Assembly: GCA_009908915.1 (NCBI GenBank) | Contig: JAAAOJ010000079.1 | Coordinates: 1 to 36,870, forward strand | DNA length: 36,870 nucleotides | Reading direction: 5' to 3' | Source of the DNA: Planctomycetota bacterium | Lineage (GTDB): Bacteria > Planctomycetota > Phycisphaerae > SM23-33 | Shown here: positions 16,507 through 24,860 of the stretch, piece after piece | Layout: each line of letters starts with the position of its first letter | How positions within the stretch are numbered: the stretch's first letter is position 1 | The notes under the pieces: model-generated | What the model was told of the DNA's origin: nothing | The model's database searches: none | What the model saw: only the letters and a program-made list of their open reading frames with translations | Translations under genes and position numbers: made by a program

Positions 16507-17364
16507 TCATATTTCCCCTGATGAATCGCTCATGTTCATGAGGTATGTTGAAAGGTTGACCTTGGTGTTGGTCAGCCGGAGCTTGCGACGGATGTGCTCG
16601 CGATGCACGCTGACTGTTCCGGAGGCAATACCCTCGGCAGCAGCGACTTCCTTGCTACTAAGGCCGCGGCGGATGAGGTTGCAGATGCGCAGTTCCATTG
16701 GCGTGAGCGACTGGAAGTGTCGGGCAAGGCGGTTGGTGAAGGGCGCGGCGATATCGTCAAGTTCGCGGGCGATCTGCCGCACCATCGGCTGAAGGTCGGC
16801 GGGGGCCTTGGCCTCGATACGGTCGATCAACGGCGCGATATTGCGATGGATGTTCTCGTGGATGGACGCGGCGATGCGTTTGCGCTGCTCTTCGACCTTA
16901 TCCAGCACCTCGCGCAGGGCGATATTCTTGGCTTCTACGGCAGCCTGCTGGCGGCGCAGGTCCTCGTGAGCCTGCCAGTGGGCGGTAACGTCGATCATGA
17001 CGCCCTCGAGGTATTGCTTCTCATCGAAGAGGCGCGCGTTGAAAACGACGTGGACAACCTCGCCGTCGACGCGGGTCAGCTCGGCCTCGAACTCGTCGAC
17101 TTCGCCATGCTCGCGAAGCCCCCGCAGGAGTTCCTCGCGACGGGTGGGATCGACGTAGTGCTCGCCGGCCCGGTAGTGTCCCACGCACTCGGCGACCGTC
17201 CTATAGCCCATCATCTCGGCCAGTCGCTGGTTGCAGTGGAGGATCTCGCCGTCGGCAACCGCGCTGCGATACAGACCGGCGGGCGCATTGTCAAACACCG
17301 GGTAGAAGCCGTCCCCGGTTCGGTTCTCGGCTGTGTTGTCGGAACGGTTATTGAATGAAGGCAT
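16507..17364 (-). CDS. PAS domain-containing LuxR-type transcriptional regulator
   Basis: A 285-aa cytoplasmic regulator. The PAS domain (about residues 18-135) has YPVFDNAPAGLYRS, HCNQRLAEMMGY and the closing EGVMIDVT. A helical linker follows (140-215) with EEQRKRIAASIHENIHRNIAPLI, split here as a motif region; this linker is typical of PAS-LuxR proteins and is not a kinase domain. The C-terminus is a LuxR helix-turn-helix (about 220-280): LTPMELRICNLI, GLSSKEVAAAEGIASGTV, HREHIRRKL. ATG 17364 is preceded by AGGAC. It diverges from the sulfatase gene 195 bases away, so it may control it. Signal unknown; no transmembrane segment. Confidence 0.9.
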   Translation of the reverse strand: MPSFNNRSDNTAENRTGDGFYPVFDNAPAGLYRSAVADGEILHCNQRLAEMMGYRTVAECVGHYRAGEHYVDPTRREELLRGLREHGEVDEFEAELTRVDGEVVHVVFNARLFDEKQYLEGVMIDVTAHWQAHEDLRRQQAAVEAKNIALREVLDKVEEQRKRIAASIHENIHRNIAPLIDRIEAKAPADLQPMVRQIARELDDIAAPFTNRLARHFQSLTPMELRICNLIRRGLSSKEVAAAEGIASGTVSVHREHIRRKLRLTNTKVNLSTYLMNMSDSSGEI

Positions 17365-17447
17365 GTTGTCCTGCTGTCACATCGGCGGCGGAGCAGACGG
17401 ACGGTGCCGCAAATCCCCGCCGCACCGCCATTTTGTACGTTCAGAGT

Positions 17448-17453
17448 ATTATA
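17448..17453 (-). promoter_or_regulatory. Possible -10 element of the PAS-LuxR gene
   Basis: On the minus strand this reads TATAAT, with TTGAAA about 15 bases upstream. It lies in the divergent space shared with the sulfatase gene. Confidence 0.35.
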
Positions 17454-17559
17454 TGCATCTGTCGCCGTTTTCAAAGGCCGGGCCTTGTCGAGCATATGCA
17501 CGGTCGGCTATGGTCGAGGCGATTCGACAATTCACGCGCCTGCCTAGGAGTTCACGCAC

Positions 17560-18903
17560 ATGCCCGATCCGTCCGACCGACCCAATGTCATCTGGGTCTT
17601 TGGGGACCAACATCGCGCCCAGGCGATGTCCTGCATGCAGGATCCCAACGTCCAGACGCCGCACCTCGACCGCCTGGCCACCACGGGCGCGCACTTCACG
17701 TCCGCCGTTGCCGGCATGCCGCTGTGCTGCCCCTTCCGCGGCAGCCTGATAACGGGGCTGTATCCGCACAACTGCGTGCCCGGCCACGAGTGTCCGCTGG
17801 ACCCGTCGACGGCGACGATCGCCCACGCGATGAAGGACGCCGGCTATCACACGGCCTGGTTCGGCAAGTGGCACCTGGACGGGTGGCACGAACGTAACGG
17901 CCGGGCCGCCATGCACATTGTCGCCCCGGAACGTCGCGGCGGGTTCGATCGGTGGGTCGGCTACGACAATAACAACGCCCAATGGGACTGCTGGGTGCAT
18001 GGCGGCGAGGGCGACGAGGCGTTCCACCACCGCCTGCCGGGCTACGAGACCGACTGCCTGACCGATATGCTGCTGGAGCACATCCGCCACCGCGCCTCCG
18101 ACGATAGCGGCCAGCCGTTTTTCGCGGCCCTGTCGGTCCAGCCGCCGCACGACCCGTATCTGGCCCCGCCGGAATACATGGAGCGTCACAATCCCGCGAC
18201 GCTGCAGATGCGCCCCAACGTGCCGGACACCACCGCCCGGACGCGCGGCAAGGCCCGGCGGGAACTGGCCGGCTATTACGCGCAGATCGAGAACCTCGAC
18301 CACAACGTCGGACGGGTCGTCCAGACGGTCTGCGAACGGGGGCTGGGCGACAACACGTGGATCATCTTCTTCAGCGACCACGGCGACATGCACGGCAGCC
18401 ACGGCCAGTTCCGCAAGATGTCGCCGTACGAAGAAGCGCTGCGGATTCCGTTCATCGTCTGGACGCAGCAGGCGCGATACGATCTGCGCTGCCGCGTCGG
18501 CGACGTGCCGGTCAACCACGTGGACATTGCCCCGACGACGCTGGGGCTGTGCGGCATCGACACGCCGCCGGCCATGCAGGGCACGGACTACTCCGGGCTG
18601 ATCGTGCCCGGCCGCGACGCCGGCGAGGTCCCCGACTCGGCCTACGTTCAGTCGGTCGTACCGACCGGCCACGGCGACAGCGTCGACAGGCCGTGGCGAG
18701 GCGTCGTGACGCGCGACGGCTGGAAGTACGTCTGCCTCGAAGGCCAGCCGTGGATGCTCTACGACCTCAACGACGATCCGTACGAACAGGCCAACCTCGC
18801 CCACAACACGATTTTCGGCGGCCGTCGCAGGGAGCTTCACCGCCGCCTGGCCCGCTGGGTCGAGGCGACCGGCGACGAATTCGCCCTGCCGGAGATCGGA
18901 TGA
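17560..18903 (+). CDS. Sulfatase (arylsulfatase type), apparently cytoplasmic
   Basis: A 447-aa hydrolase of sulfate esters. It opens PNVIWVFGDQHRAQ, the usual start of the sulfatase fold. The active-site signature is CCPFRGSLITG: Cys56 is the residue expected to be converted to formylglycine (C-x-P-x-R), and Arg60 completes it. Metal-site residues appear in FFSDHGDMHGSHGQF. Length is normal for the family. It has no signal peptide, unlike most planctomycete sulfatases, so it should act in the cytoplasm or be wrongly started; but TAGGAG precedes this ATG well. No maturase (FGE or anSME) is in the window. The substrate is unknown; planctomycetes often use sulfatases on algal polysaccharides. 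Confidence 0.92.
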   Translation: MPDPSDRPNVIWVFGDQHRAQAMSCMQDPNVQTPHLDRLATTGAHFTSAVAGMPLCCPFRGSLITGLYPHNCVPGHECPLDPSTATIAHAMKDAGYHTAWFGKWHLDGWHERNGRAAMHIVAPERRGGFDRWVGYDNNNAQWDCWVHGGEGDEAFHHRLPGYETDCLTDMLLEHIRHRASDDSGQPFFAALSVQPPHDPYLAPPEYMERHNPATLQMRPNVPDTTARTRGKARRELAGYYAQIENLDHNVGRVVQTVCERGLGDNTWIIFFSDHGDMHGSHGQFRKMSPYEEALRIPFIVWTQQARYDLRCRVGDVPVNHVDIAPTTLGLCGIDTPPAMQGTDYSGLIVPGRDAGEVPDSAYVQSVVPTGHGDSVDRPWRGVVTRDGWKYVCLEGQPWMLYDLNDDPYEQANLAHNTIFGGRRRELHRRLARWVEATGDEFALPEIG

Positions 18904-19012
18904 TGCCCGGCAGGACGTGTACCTCTGGCGTGCCGCGGGCAGACATGCGATCGCTCTGGATGCGCTGTGAAAACCCTTCGCGCCCGGCTGCCGGGCGGGT
19001 AAGATTCACCGC

Positions 19013-19435
19013 ATGAGCATCAGCGCACATGGCGTGGACATGGTCGAGTGCAATCGCATCGCCGAGAGTGTCGAACGCTTTGGCGAGACGTTCCTCGATC
19101 GCGTCTACACCCCCCGGGAACGCGACTACTGCTACGCCCGCAAGAACCCCGTGCCCCACCTGGCCGGACGTTTCGCCGCCAAGGAGGCGGTCCTGAAGGT
19201 GCTCGGTACGGGCTGGACGAACGGCATTGCCTGGACGGACATCGAGGTCCGCAACGACGCGGCCGGCCGCCCGAGCGTCCACCTCGACGGGCGCTGCCGG
19301 GCAATCGCCGACGAGCAGGGGCTCGCGACCATCCACATTTCCATCAGCCACATTGCTACCCACGCCATCGCCTCGGCCATCGGCGTGGGCACCGACCCGT
19401 CAGGCACCCCCGGCGTGCTCGGCATGGGAGGCTAG
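19013..19435 (+). CDS. acpS: Holo-[acyl-carrier-protein] synthase
   Basis: A 140-aa cytoplasmic enzyme that transfers 4'-phosphopantetheine from coenzyme A to acyl carrier protein. Key features are present: GVDMVECNRI with Asp9 (metal ligand), the motif GRFAAKEAVLKVLGTG with Glu58, and the C-terminal ISISHIATHAIASAI region. The length is slightly above the usual 120-130 aa owing to a Gly/Pro-rich tail. Its TAG stop is one base before the GTG of lpxB, so the two are translationally coupled. This links fatty-acid and lipid A synthesis. Confidence 0.95.
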   Translation: MSISAHGVDMVECNRIAESVERFGETFLDRVYTPRERDYCYARKNPVPHLAGRFAAKEAVLKVLGTGWTNGIAWTDIEVRNDAAGRPSVHLDGRCRAIADEQGLATIHISISHIATHAIASAIGVGTDPSGTPGVLGMGG

Positions 19436-19436
19436 T

Positions 19437-20609
19437 GTGAGCGACGGCCCGCGTATCTTCCTGGCCGCCGCCGAAGCCAGCGGCGACCACCACGCCGCCG
19501 GGCTCGTCCGTGCGCTGAGACGTCGCTACCCGACTGCCGACCTGGTGGGCGTGGCCGGGCCCGAGATGCGGGCCGCCGGCTGCCGGACCGTCGAAGACCT
19601 CACGCAGCAGGCGCAAATGCTCGGTGGGGCGATTCTTGCACTGCCGCGATGGCTGGCGACGGTCAAACGCCTCCAGCGAGCCGTTCGTGACAACCGGCCG
19701 GACGTCTTCGTGCCAGTCGACAGCCCGGCGCTGAACTGGCATCTCTGCAAGGCCGCCCGAACCGTCGATGCCCGTATTCTGCACTACGTCTCGCCGCAAG
19801 TCTGGGCGTGGGCGACGTGGCGCGTCGGTAAGCTGCGGGGGCTCACCGACCGTGTCGCCTGTATCCTGCCGTTCGAGCAGGACTACCTCCGCGAGCGCGG
19901 CGTGCCGGCAACGTTCGTCGGCCATCCGCTGTTCGATGAATTGTCTCCCACCCCCGACGAAGCCGCCCTGCCCGACCTCACCGAAGCCTGGATCGACGGC
20001 CGGTGGCGCGTGGCCCTGCTTCCCGGAAGCCGCCCTGTGGAAATCGCCCGCCACGCCATGCCGTTGCGCCAGGTTGCCGAGCGTATCGTTCGTCGCTGGC
20101 CGCACGCCCGCTGCACCTTCACCGCTCTGGACGCCACGGCCGCCGACCGGATCGCCACGGCATGCGACGGCAGGCATCCGGAAATCGCCGTCGGCCGAAC
20201 GTCGGAGGTCCTGGCCCGATCGCACATTGCCGTCGCCGCCAGCGGGACCGTCACGCTCCAGGTCGCGCACTTCGGCGTGCCGATGGTGGTCCTCTACGGC
20301 GTGGGCGGCTTCGAGCGGGCGATGTACCGGCTTATCGTGCGACACCTGTTGCATACACGGTGGCTATCGCTGCCGAACATCGTGGCCGGCCGACAGATCG
20401 TGCCCGAACTCATGCCGTGGCACGGCGACGACGGGCAACTCTGGGCAATGGTCGAGGAATGCATGAACGACTACGGATGGCTCTGTCAGACCCGGCGCCG
20501 CCTGCTGGAGTTGAGCCGCAGTCTCCACGCCCCCGACGGCTCCGCCGCCGAGACCACCGCCGCCCTGCTGGCCGACCTGAGATCCGCCCGCAAACGCCGC
20601 TGGCAGTAA
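19437..20609 (+). CDS. lpxB: Lipid-A-disaccharide synthase
   Basis: A 390-aa peripheral membrane glycosyltransferase (GT19) that joins lipid X and UDP-diacylglucosamine in lipid A synthesis. The GTG start at 19437 gives SDGPRIFLAAAEASGDHHAAG, with the family's EASGD motif, and GGGAGG lies just upstream inside acpS. Other hallmarks: VFVPVDSPALNWHL, HYVSPQVWAW, ILPFEQDYLRERG, FVGHPLFDEL, LLPGSRPVEI, and the donor-site region VAASGTVTLQ. Length is normal. It shows that this organism makes lipid A and so has an outer membrane. No lpxA, lpxC or lpxD is adjacent. Confidence 0.96.
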   Translation: MSDGPRIFLAAAEASGDHHAAGLVRALRRRYPTADLVGVAGPEMRAAGCRTVEDLTQQAQMLGGAILALPRWLATVKRLQRAVRDNRPDVFVPVDSPALNWHLCKAARTVDARILHYVSPQVWAWATWRVGKLRGLTDRVACILPFEQDYLRERGVPATFVGHPLFDELSPTPDEAALPDLTEAWIDGRWRVALLPGSRPVEIARHAMPLRQVAERIVRRWPHARCTFTALDATAADRIATACDGRHPEIAVGRTSEVLARSHIAVAASGTVTLQVAHFGVPMVVLYGVGGFERAMYRLIVRHLLHTRWLSLPNIVAGRQIVPELMPWHGDDGQLWAMVEECMNDYGWLCQTRRRLLELSRSLHAPDGSAAETTAALLADLRSARKRRWQ

Positions 20610-20621
20610 CGCTAGACAGTG

Positions 20622-20653
20622 CGTTTGGAAATGGATCGCGTCGCGAGGTCGAG
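20622..20653 (+). repeat. Dispersed 32-bp repeat, copy B2
   Basis: One mismatch in 32 bases against 9483-9514. It begins 13 bases after the lpxB stop codon. Confidence 0.75.
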
Positions 20654-20757
20654 ACATTATCTACACGAATGGGATGCTCGCAGTCCCTACGAGGTCGGGG
20701 CATTTTGCCGAGCATCAAGGAGCGGACAAGCAGGCGAATTGGCACATTCGTCAAGTG

Positions 20758-20816
20758 TTCGCGACGATGACACGCGGGCAGACAACCCGACCGTAGCAGC
20801 GATAGCGTTCTAAACG
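20758..20816 (-). repeat. Dispersed 59-bp repeat, copy C2
   Basis: Ungapped match to 1608-1666. It forms the right boundary of the candidate MITE-like element. Confidence 0.65.
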
Positions 20817-21213
20817 ACGTGCGGCTAGGAATCCTCACCGGATGATGTCACATGCAATTGGCCTATCTTCGAGAGCCGGTTGCGTTGTGGCATCGAAGAG
20901 TGCCGCGGGTTTTTCGTCCGCGCGTGACGAAGGTGTCCTGCCTTCGTTTCTTCGCCAAGTCACGCCTGTCGCGGCCAGGATGGCCGCGAGACGCGCGGCC
21001 GTACGGACGCGACACTGACACCGCAACCGGCTTCTGTCGTCGATGGAATCGCCTTGAGCGCGCGAAGATTCGTCGCTAGAATATCGCCGCGGCGTCGGCT
21101 GCAACGCGAGTACCTCCGACGTCCCGGCCGCACATGCCTGATGTCCGTCCGACGTCAACAGCGCGACGTCGCGAGTCTCGCCGGAACTTGCGCTGACATT
21201 GGACCGCCAACCC

Positions 21214-23274
21214 ATGACGATTCGCTCCGTTATCATCGGCCTGGTCTTTGGAGCGTTGATTGCCGCATTCGGCTTCTACAACGACTTCTATCTCCGGTTG
21301 AACTTCATTGTCGGCAATCACTTCCCGATCATCGTCTTCGGCGGGATCATCGCCGTGATGCTGCTGATCAACCCGCTTGTGGCCCTGCTGAGCCCGTCGC
21401 TGAAGTTCAGGAGTTCGGAACTTGCCATCATCATGGCCCTGGTGCTGGCGGCCTGCAGCGTGCCCGGCAGCGGCCTGATGCGTCTGTTCCCGACGTCGCT
21501 GGCAGCGCCCATGCATCAGCAGAAAATGAACCTGGGCTGGGAGCAGAATGAGCTCGTCAGTTACGTGCCCGACCACCTGCTGCCCAACGAGGGGCAGATG
21601 ACCGGCGAGGGCTACAGGCTGACGATCGGGGGCTTCATCAAGGGCTTGAACATTCGCGACGAAGCCGACCGACCGGTCGATGTGACGCTCGGCGACGTGC
21701 CCTGGGGTGGCTGGTCGAGCGCCCTGTGGTCGTGGATGCCGCTGATCGCTGTCTGCCTCGTCGGGGCAATCGCCCTGGCGGTGGTGGTCCACCGACAGTG
21801 GTCGACCCACGAGCGGCTGCGGTATCCGATCGCCAACGTGGCATCCATGTTCATCGAGCAGGACGAAGGACGGTTCTTCGGACCGCTCTACCGCAATCGC
21901 CTGTTCTGGCTGGGAACGGGCATGGTGCTGTTCGTCCACCTCGTCAACGGCCTGAACGCCTGGGAGGTCTGGCAGTTCAAGATCGACACGACATTTCCGC
22001 TGGGCACGATCATCTACCAGAAATATCCGTCGTGGGGGACCATCCCCGGTGCCCAGTATGTGTTTACGTGGAAGATATTCCCGGTTGTCATCGGCATTTC
22101 GTATTTCCTGGCTTCGGATGTGGTATTCAGTCTCGGCATCAGCAAATACGCGCTGCTGATTATCCTGCTGCCGATTGTGACGGCCGGCGGGGACCTCAGC
22201 GGCAACTATATCGCCGGCAGCCCCATGGGCATGGTGACCTTCGGCGGATACGTCGGCGTGGCTCTGACGCTCCTGTACACGGGTCGAAACTACTACAAGC
22301 GGGTCTTCAAGACGGCCTTCCTGTTCCGGCGCGATTCGGAAATCGAATCGACCAGTACGTGGGGGGCGCGCGTCTTCGCCGTTTGTGCGGTGGCAATGGT
22401 CCTTCTGCTGTGGCTGGTCTTCGAACTGGACCTGATGCTGACGATTCCGGTCGTGGCACTGGTCTACCTGATGTACCTCGTGATGTCGCGCATCATCGCT
22501 GAGACGGGCCTGTTCTTCATACAGAGCGAATGGCTGCCGTTCATCATCATCGCCGCCTTCTTCGGTGCCGCCGGGCTCGGCCCGACGCAATTCATTATTC
22601 TGGGCCTCGTAAGCATCGTCCTGACGGGCGACCCTCGCGAAACGCTCATGCCCTTCGTCATCAATGCACTCAAGATCGGCGAGGACAACAAGGTCCGACC
22701 CGGCCGGACCGGCGTGGCCTCCGGGGCGTCGCTGCTGCTGGCCCTGGCGGTGGCCGTACCCGCCGTCCTGTGGATGCACTACCAGTTCGGCCTGAGCAAG
22801 GACGGCTGGGGAACCGGCGCGCCGAAACTGCTCTACGAGGCCATGGACAAACAGGTCGACACGCTCAAGCGGCAGGACATGCTCGCCGAGGCCGAGGATA
22901 CCAGCGGCCTCGACCGTTTCGACCAGATGCAGTTCGATACGAAATTGATGGGAGCGGCCGGCATCGGCCTGGTGGCCGTCCTCGCCTTCAGCTTTATGCG
23001 CCTGCGTTATACCTGGTGGCCGATCCATCCGATCATCTTCCTGGTGTGGTATACCTTCCCGATCAACCACTTCCACTTCTCGTTCCTGCTGGGGTGGCTG
23101 ATCAAGGCGGCCGTGACAAAGATAGGTGGCATCCAGACCTATCGCAGCGGCCGGCCGCTTATGGTCGGCCTAATCGCCGGTGATCTGCTGGGCGGACTGG
23201 TGTTCAACACGGGCGGCATCATCTACGCCCTGATGGACATACAGCAGGAGGCCTACAACGTCTTGCCCGGGTAG
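21214..23274 (+). CDS. Polytopic membrane protein, DUF6785/DUF6784-like
   Basis: A 686-aa inner-membrane protein with at least a dozen hydrophobic segments, for example at about residues 5-22, 30-60, 70-88, 175-195, 230-248, 290-340, 390-440, 455-480, 515-535 and 590-680. The N-terminus (SVIIGLVFGALIAAFGFYND) and the motif GNYIAGSPMG match my memory of a large planctomycete family annotated DUF6785 (C-terminal part DUF6784) with distant similarity to oligopeptide transporters. A soluble stretch lies at about 95-170. ATG 21214 is chosen over a TTG at 21199; neither has a clear ribosome binding site. Transport is a guess. No adjacent gene points to a substrate. Confidence 0.75.
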   Translation: MTIRSVIIGLVFGALIAAFGFYNDFYLRLNFIVGNHFPIIVFGGIIAVMLLINPLVALLSPSLKFRSSELAIIMALVLAACSVPGSGLMRLFPTSLAAPMHQQKMNLGWEQNELVSYVPDHLLPNEGQMTGEGYRLTIGGFIKGLNIRDEADRPVDVTLGDVPWGGWSSALWSWMPLIAVCLVGAIALAVVVHRQWSTHERLRYPIANVASMFIEQDEGRFFGPLYRNRLFWLGTGMVLFVHLVNGLNAWEVWQFKIDTTFPLGTIIYQKYPSWGTIPGAQYVFTWKIFPVVIGISYFLASDVVFSLGISKYALLIILLPIVTAGGDLSGNYIAGSPMGMVTFGGYVGVALTLLYTGRNYYKRVFKTAFLFRRDSEIESTSTWGARVFAVCAVAMVLLLWLVFELDLMLTIPVVALVYLMYLVMSRIIAETGLFFIQSEWLPFIIIAAFFGAAGLGPTQFIILGLVSIVLTGDPRETLMPFVINALKIGEDNKVRPGRTGVASGASLLLALAVAVPAVLWMHYQFGLSKDGWGTGAPKLLYEAMDKQVDTLKRQDMLAEAEDTSGLDRFDQMQFDTKLMGAAGIGLVAVLAFSFMRLRYTWWPIHPIIFLVWYTFPINHFHFSFLLGWLIKAAVTKIGGIQTYRSGRPLMVGLIAGDLLGGLVFNTGGIIYALMDIQQEAYNVLPG

Positions 23275-23495
23275 TGATACCCGCCAGCATGCACAGACTT
23301 GCCACATTCTCCTCGGTCTGCAGCCCATCCGTGCGACCGTATGGGGCCGTGGACGTGCTTGCCCCGCCATAGGAGTCCGCTAGAAAAGGCTCGCGATCGC
23401 GCGCGCGAGTCGTTAGTATATCATCCGTATGCGGCCGTCTGCTCGACGTGCCGCTGGCTCGACATCCCGCTCAACCCAACCGCAGGCCCCGGATG

Positions 23496-23515
23496 GGCGC
23501 GCCACTGTGCGCGCC
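23496..23515 (+). promoter_or_regulatory. Leader hairpin just upstream of second PEP-CTERM gene
   Basis: GGCGCGC and GCGCGCC form a perfect 7-bp stem with a 6-base loop. It lies 14 bases before the ribosome binding site AAGGAG and 24 bases before the ATG, so it would be in the mRNA leader and could affect translation. Confidence 0.4.
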
Positions 23516-23539
23516 AGAACGCCTGGCCGAAGGAGAAGC

Positions 23540-24301
23540 ATGACCATGCGCTCACTGCTGACCGTCCTCGCTACCGCCGCACTGATTGCCGCACCCGCCG
23601 CCGCCGACTACGACCAGCCCTGGCTGCCGGACTGGTCGGCCGAGCCCGGCTATACCAGCCAGTTCTGGGGCCTCCACGCCGTCGACGCGGCCGAGCCCGC
23701 CCAGCCGCTCGCGCCGGACAACGACAGCGATAACGCCTGGGGCACGGCGACGGCCTCCTGGGAGACCAGCCCGTACAGCGAGACCTTCCACATGTCTCAC
23801 GTGCAGTGGGTGGCCGAGCCGATGGGCCAACACCCGGCCTGGGTCGACGAGGTCTACGGCGGCATGGTGGACTCGGCTCCTGCCGACGCCGACGGCGCGT
23901 ACTCACTGAAGGCGTCGATGCCCGCCATCAGCGGCTCGGGCAGCCTGAAGGTATTCGTCCAGTACGACTGGTACGAATACGGCGGCCCGGGGGCAAGTAC
24001 AGTCACGCCGGATGTCGTCGACGCGACGGACGCAACGCCCGGCAGCTACGTCGACGTGGAACTCGGCCGCAGCGACAGCGACACGCCCTGGTACCGGACG
24101 ACCCGCGTTTTCGAGTTCGAGAGGAACCCCGGCGCGTTCGACGTGGACCTGGTCATCGACGGCCTGGCCCCGATGATCGACTCGTTCAGCGTCACGACCG
24201 CCCTCGATGCCGACATTCCCCAGACCATGCCCGTCCCCGAACCGACCTCACTGGGCCTTCTCGGCCTCGGCGCCCTGGCGCTGCTTCGACGTCGCCGGTA
24301 A
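23540..24301 (+). CDS. PEP-CTERM sorting domain surface protein
   Basis: A 253-aa exported protein. ATG 23540 follows AAGGAG. The signal peptide is residues 1-20 (SLLTVLATAALIAAPAAA). The mature part is rich in Trp, Tyr, Asp and Gly (DYDQPWLPDWSAEPGYTSQF) and looks like a beta-sandwich. It ends with a PEP-CTERM signal: VPEPTSLGL, a hydrophobic GLGALALL and LRRRR. Its relation to the PEP-CTERM protein at 5893 is only in the sorting signal; the bodies differ. The ligand is unknown. Confidence 0.87.
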   Translation: MTMRSLLTVLATAALIAAPAAADYDQPWLPDWSAEPGYTSQFWGLHAVDAAEPAQPLAPDNDSDNAWGTATASWETSPYSETFHMSHVQWVAEPMGQHPAWVDEVYGGMVDSAPADADGAYSLKASMPAISGSGSLKVFVQYDWYEYGGPGASTVTPDVVDATDATPGSYVDVELGRSDSDTPWYRTTRVFEFERNPGAFDVDLVIDGLAPMIDSFSVTTALDADIPQTMPVPEPTSLGLLGLGALALLRRRR

Positions 24302-24616
24302 CAACAAGAGTGGGTCATCGAGGGCTCGACGCACCCGATTACGGCAGCGGCCCGACCGAGAGCCCGTGCGGCACGACGCCGCCCGGTCAAGAGCCCAGGC
24401 GTGCGTTGGGACGCCTACAACGCCGAGGCGCTGCCGGCCAGAGGCACGCCAAGGCCCCGTCAACTGCCGCCAATCGGTACATCGTGCGGCGAACGCCGAA
24501 TCGCCAACCCACGCCCAACCAATCCCCACCGCATCATTCCAACATCACAATCCACTTCAATCCGCGCTGACTTGAACTTGACCGCCCTGCTGCGGGCCTG
24601 TACACTCGGTACGTCT
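24302..24616. other. Intergenic region ahead of tRNA-Pro
   Basis: These 315 bases contain no credible gene and no strong terminator. The last 40 bases carry the tRNA promoter. Confidence 0.6.
24578..24606 (+). promoter_or_regulatory. Sigma-70-type promoter for tRNA-Pro
   Basis: TTGACC at 24578-24583 and TACACT at 24601-24606 are separated by 17 bases. Transcription would begin a few bases before the tRNA 5' end at 24617. Confidence 0.65.
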
Positions 24617-24691
24617 CGGGGCGTGGCGCAGTTTGGCTAGCGCGTTGCACTGGGGGTGCAAAGGTCGCAGGTTCAAATCCTGTCGCCCCGA
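24617..24691 (+). tRNA. tRNA-Pro, anticodon GGG
   Basis: A full cloverleaf of 75 bases: acceptor stem CGGGGCG/CGCCCCG, D arm GCGC/GCGC, anticodon stem TTGCA/TGCAA around the loop CTGGGGG (anticodon GGG, reading CCC/CCU), a 5-base variable region and T arm GCAGG-TTCAAAT-CCTGT. The discriminator is A. CCA is not encoded. Confidence 0.95.
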
Positions 24692-24860
24692 TTCAGCCAA
24701 AGGCCGAATAGAGCAGGTCATCCCCGGCTATCTCCCTACTGTGAGAAACTGGCAGAATTGAATACCTCATCGACCCCTGTGCAGCTCGATGCGACAGCTG
24801 GCGAAAACGAGAATGTCACGCGGCTCATGAGCATGGGCTTTGAATCAGTTCACACACTCG

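Larger units (their letters stand above)
20622..20816. mobile_element. Candidate MITE-like element bounded by imperfect inverted repeats
   Basis: The left end is repeat B2 (20622-20653). The right end, reversed, reads CGTTTAGAACGCTATCGCTG and continues to GGTCGGG. About 20 of 31 positions agree between the two ends (CGTTT, GAA, ATCGC and GGTCG are shared). The 195-base interior encodes nothing recognisable. Related single ends occur at 9483 and 1608. No transposase is in the window, so mobility is inference. Confidence 0.4.
20610..21213. other. Intergenic region with MITE-like element and hairpins
   Basis: These 604 bases between lpxB and the membrane protein gene hold no convincing gene. 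The first 210 bases are a repeat-bounded element. The rest contains two hairpins: CGAAGG (20928-20933) with CCTTCG (20941-20946), followed by TTTC; and CGCGGCC (20970-20976) with GGCCGCG (20982-20988). The first could end lpxB transcription. Confidence 0.65.

Noticed and set aside
16186..16521. Short plus-strand open frame in the hairpin region
   Set aside because: It is made of palindromes and repeat A2 and overlaps the end of the PAS-LuxR gene; no ribosome binding site.
16507..17364. Histidine kinase activity of the PAS-LuxR protein, suggested by EEQRKRIAASIHENIH
   Set aside because: No ATPase domain follows; this linker is usual in PAS-LuxR regulators.
20970..20988. Intrinsic terminator
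   Set aside because: The 7-bp hairpin CGCGGCC/GGCCGCG is perfect but no T-run follows on either strand.
21076..23076. 666-aa minus-strand frame opposite the membrane protein
   Set aside because: Its composition is His/Gln/Arg-rich without domains, while the plus strand encodes a clear polytopic membrane protein.
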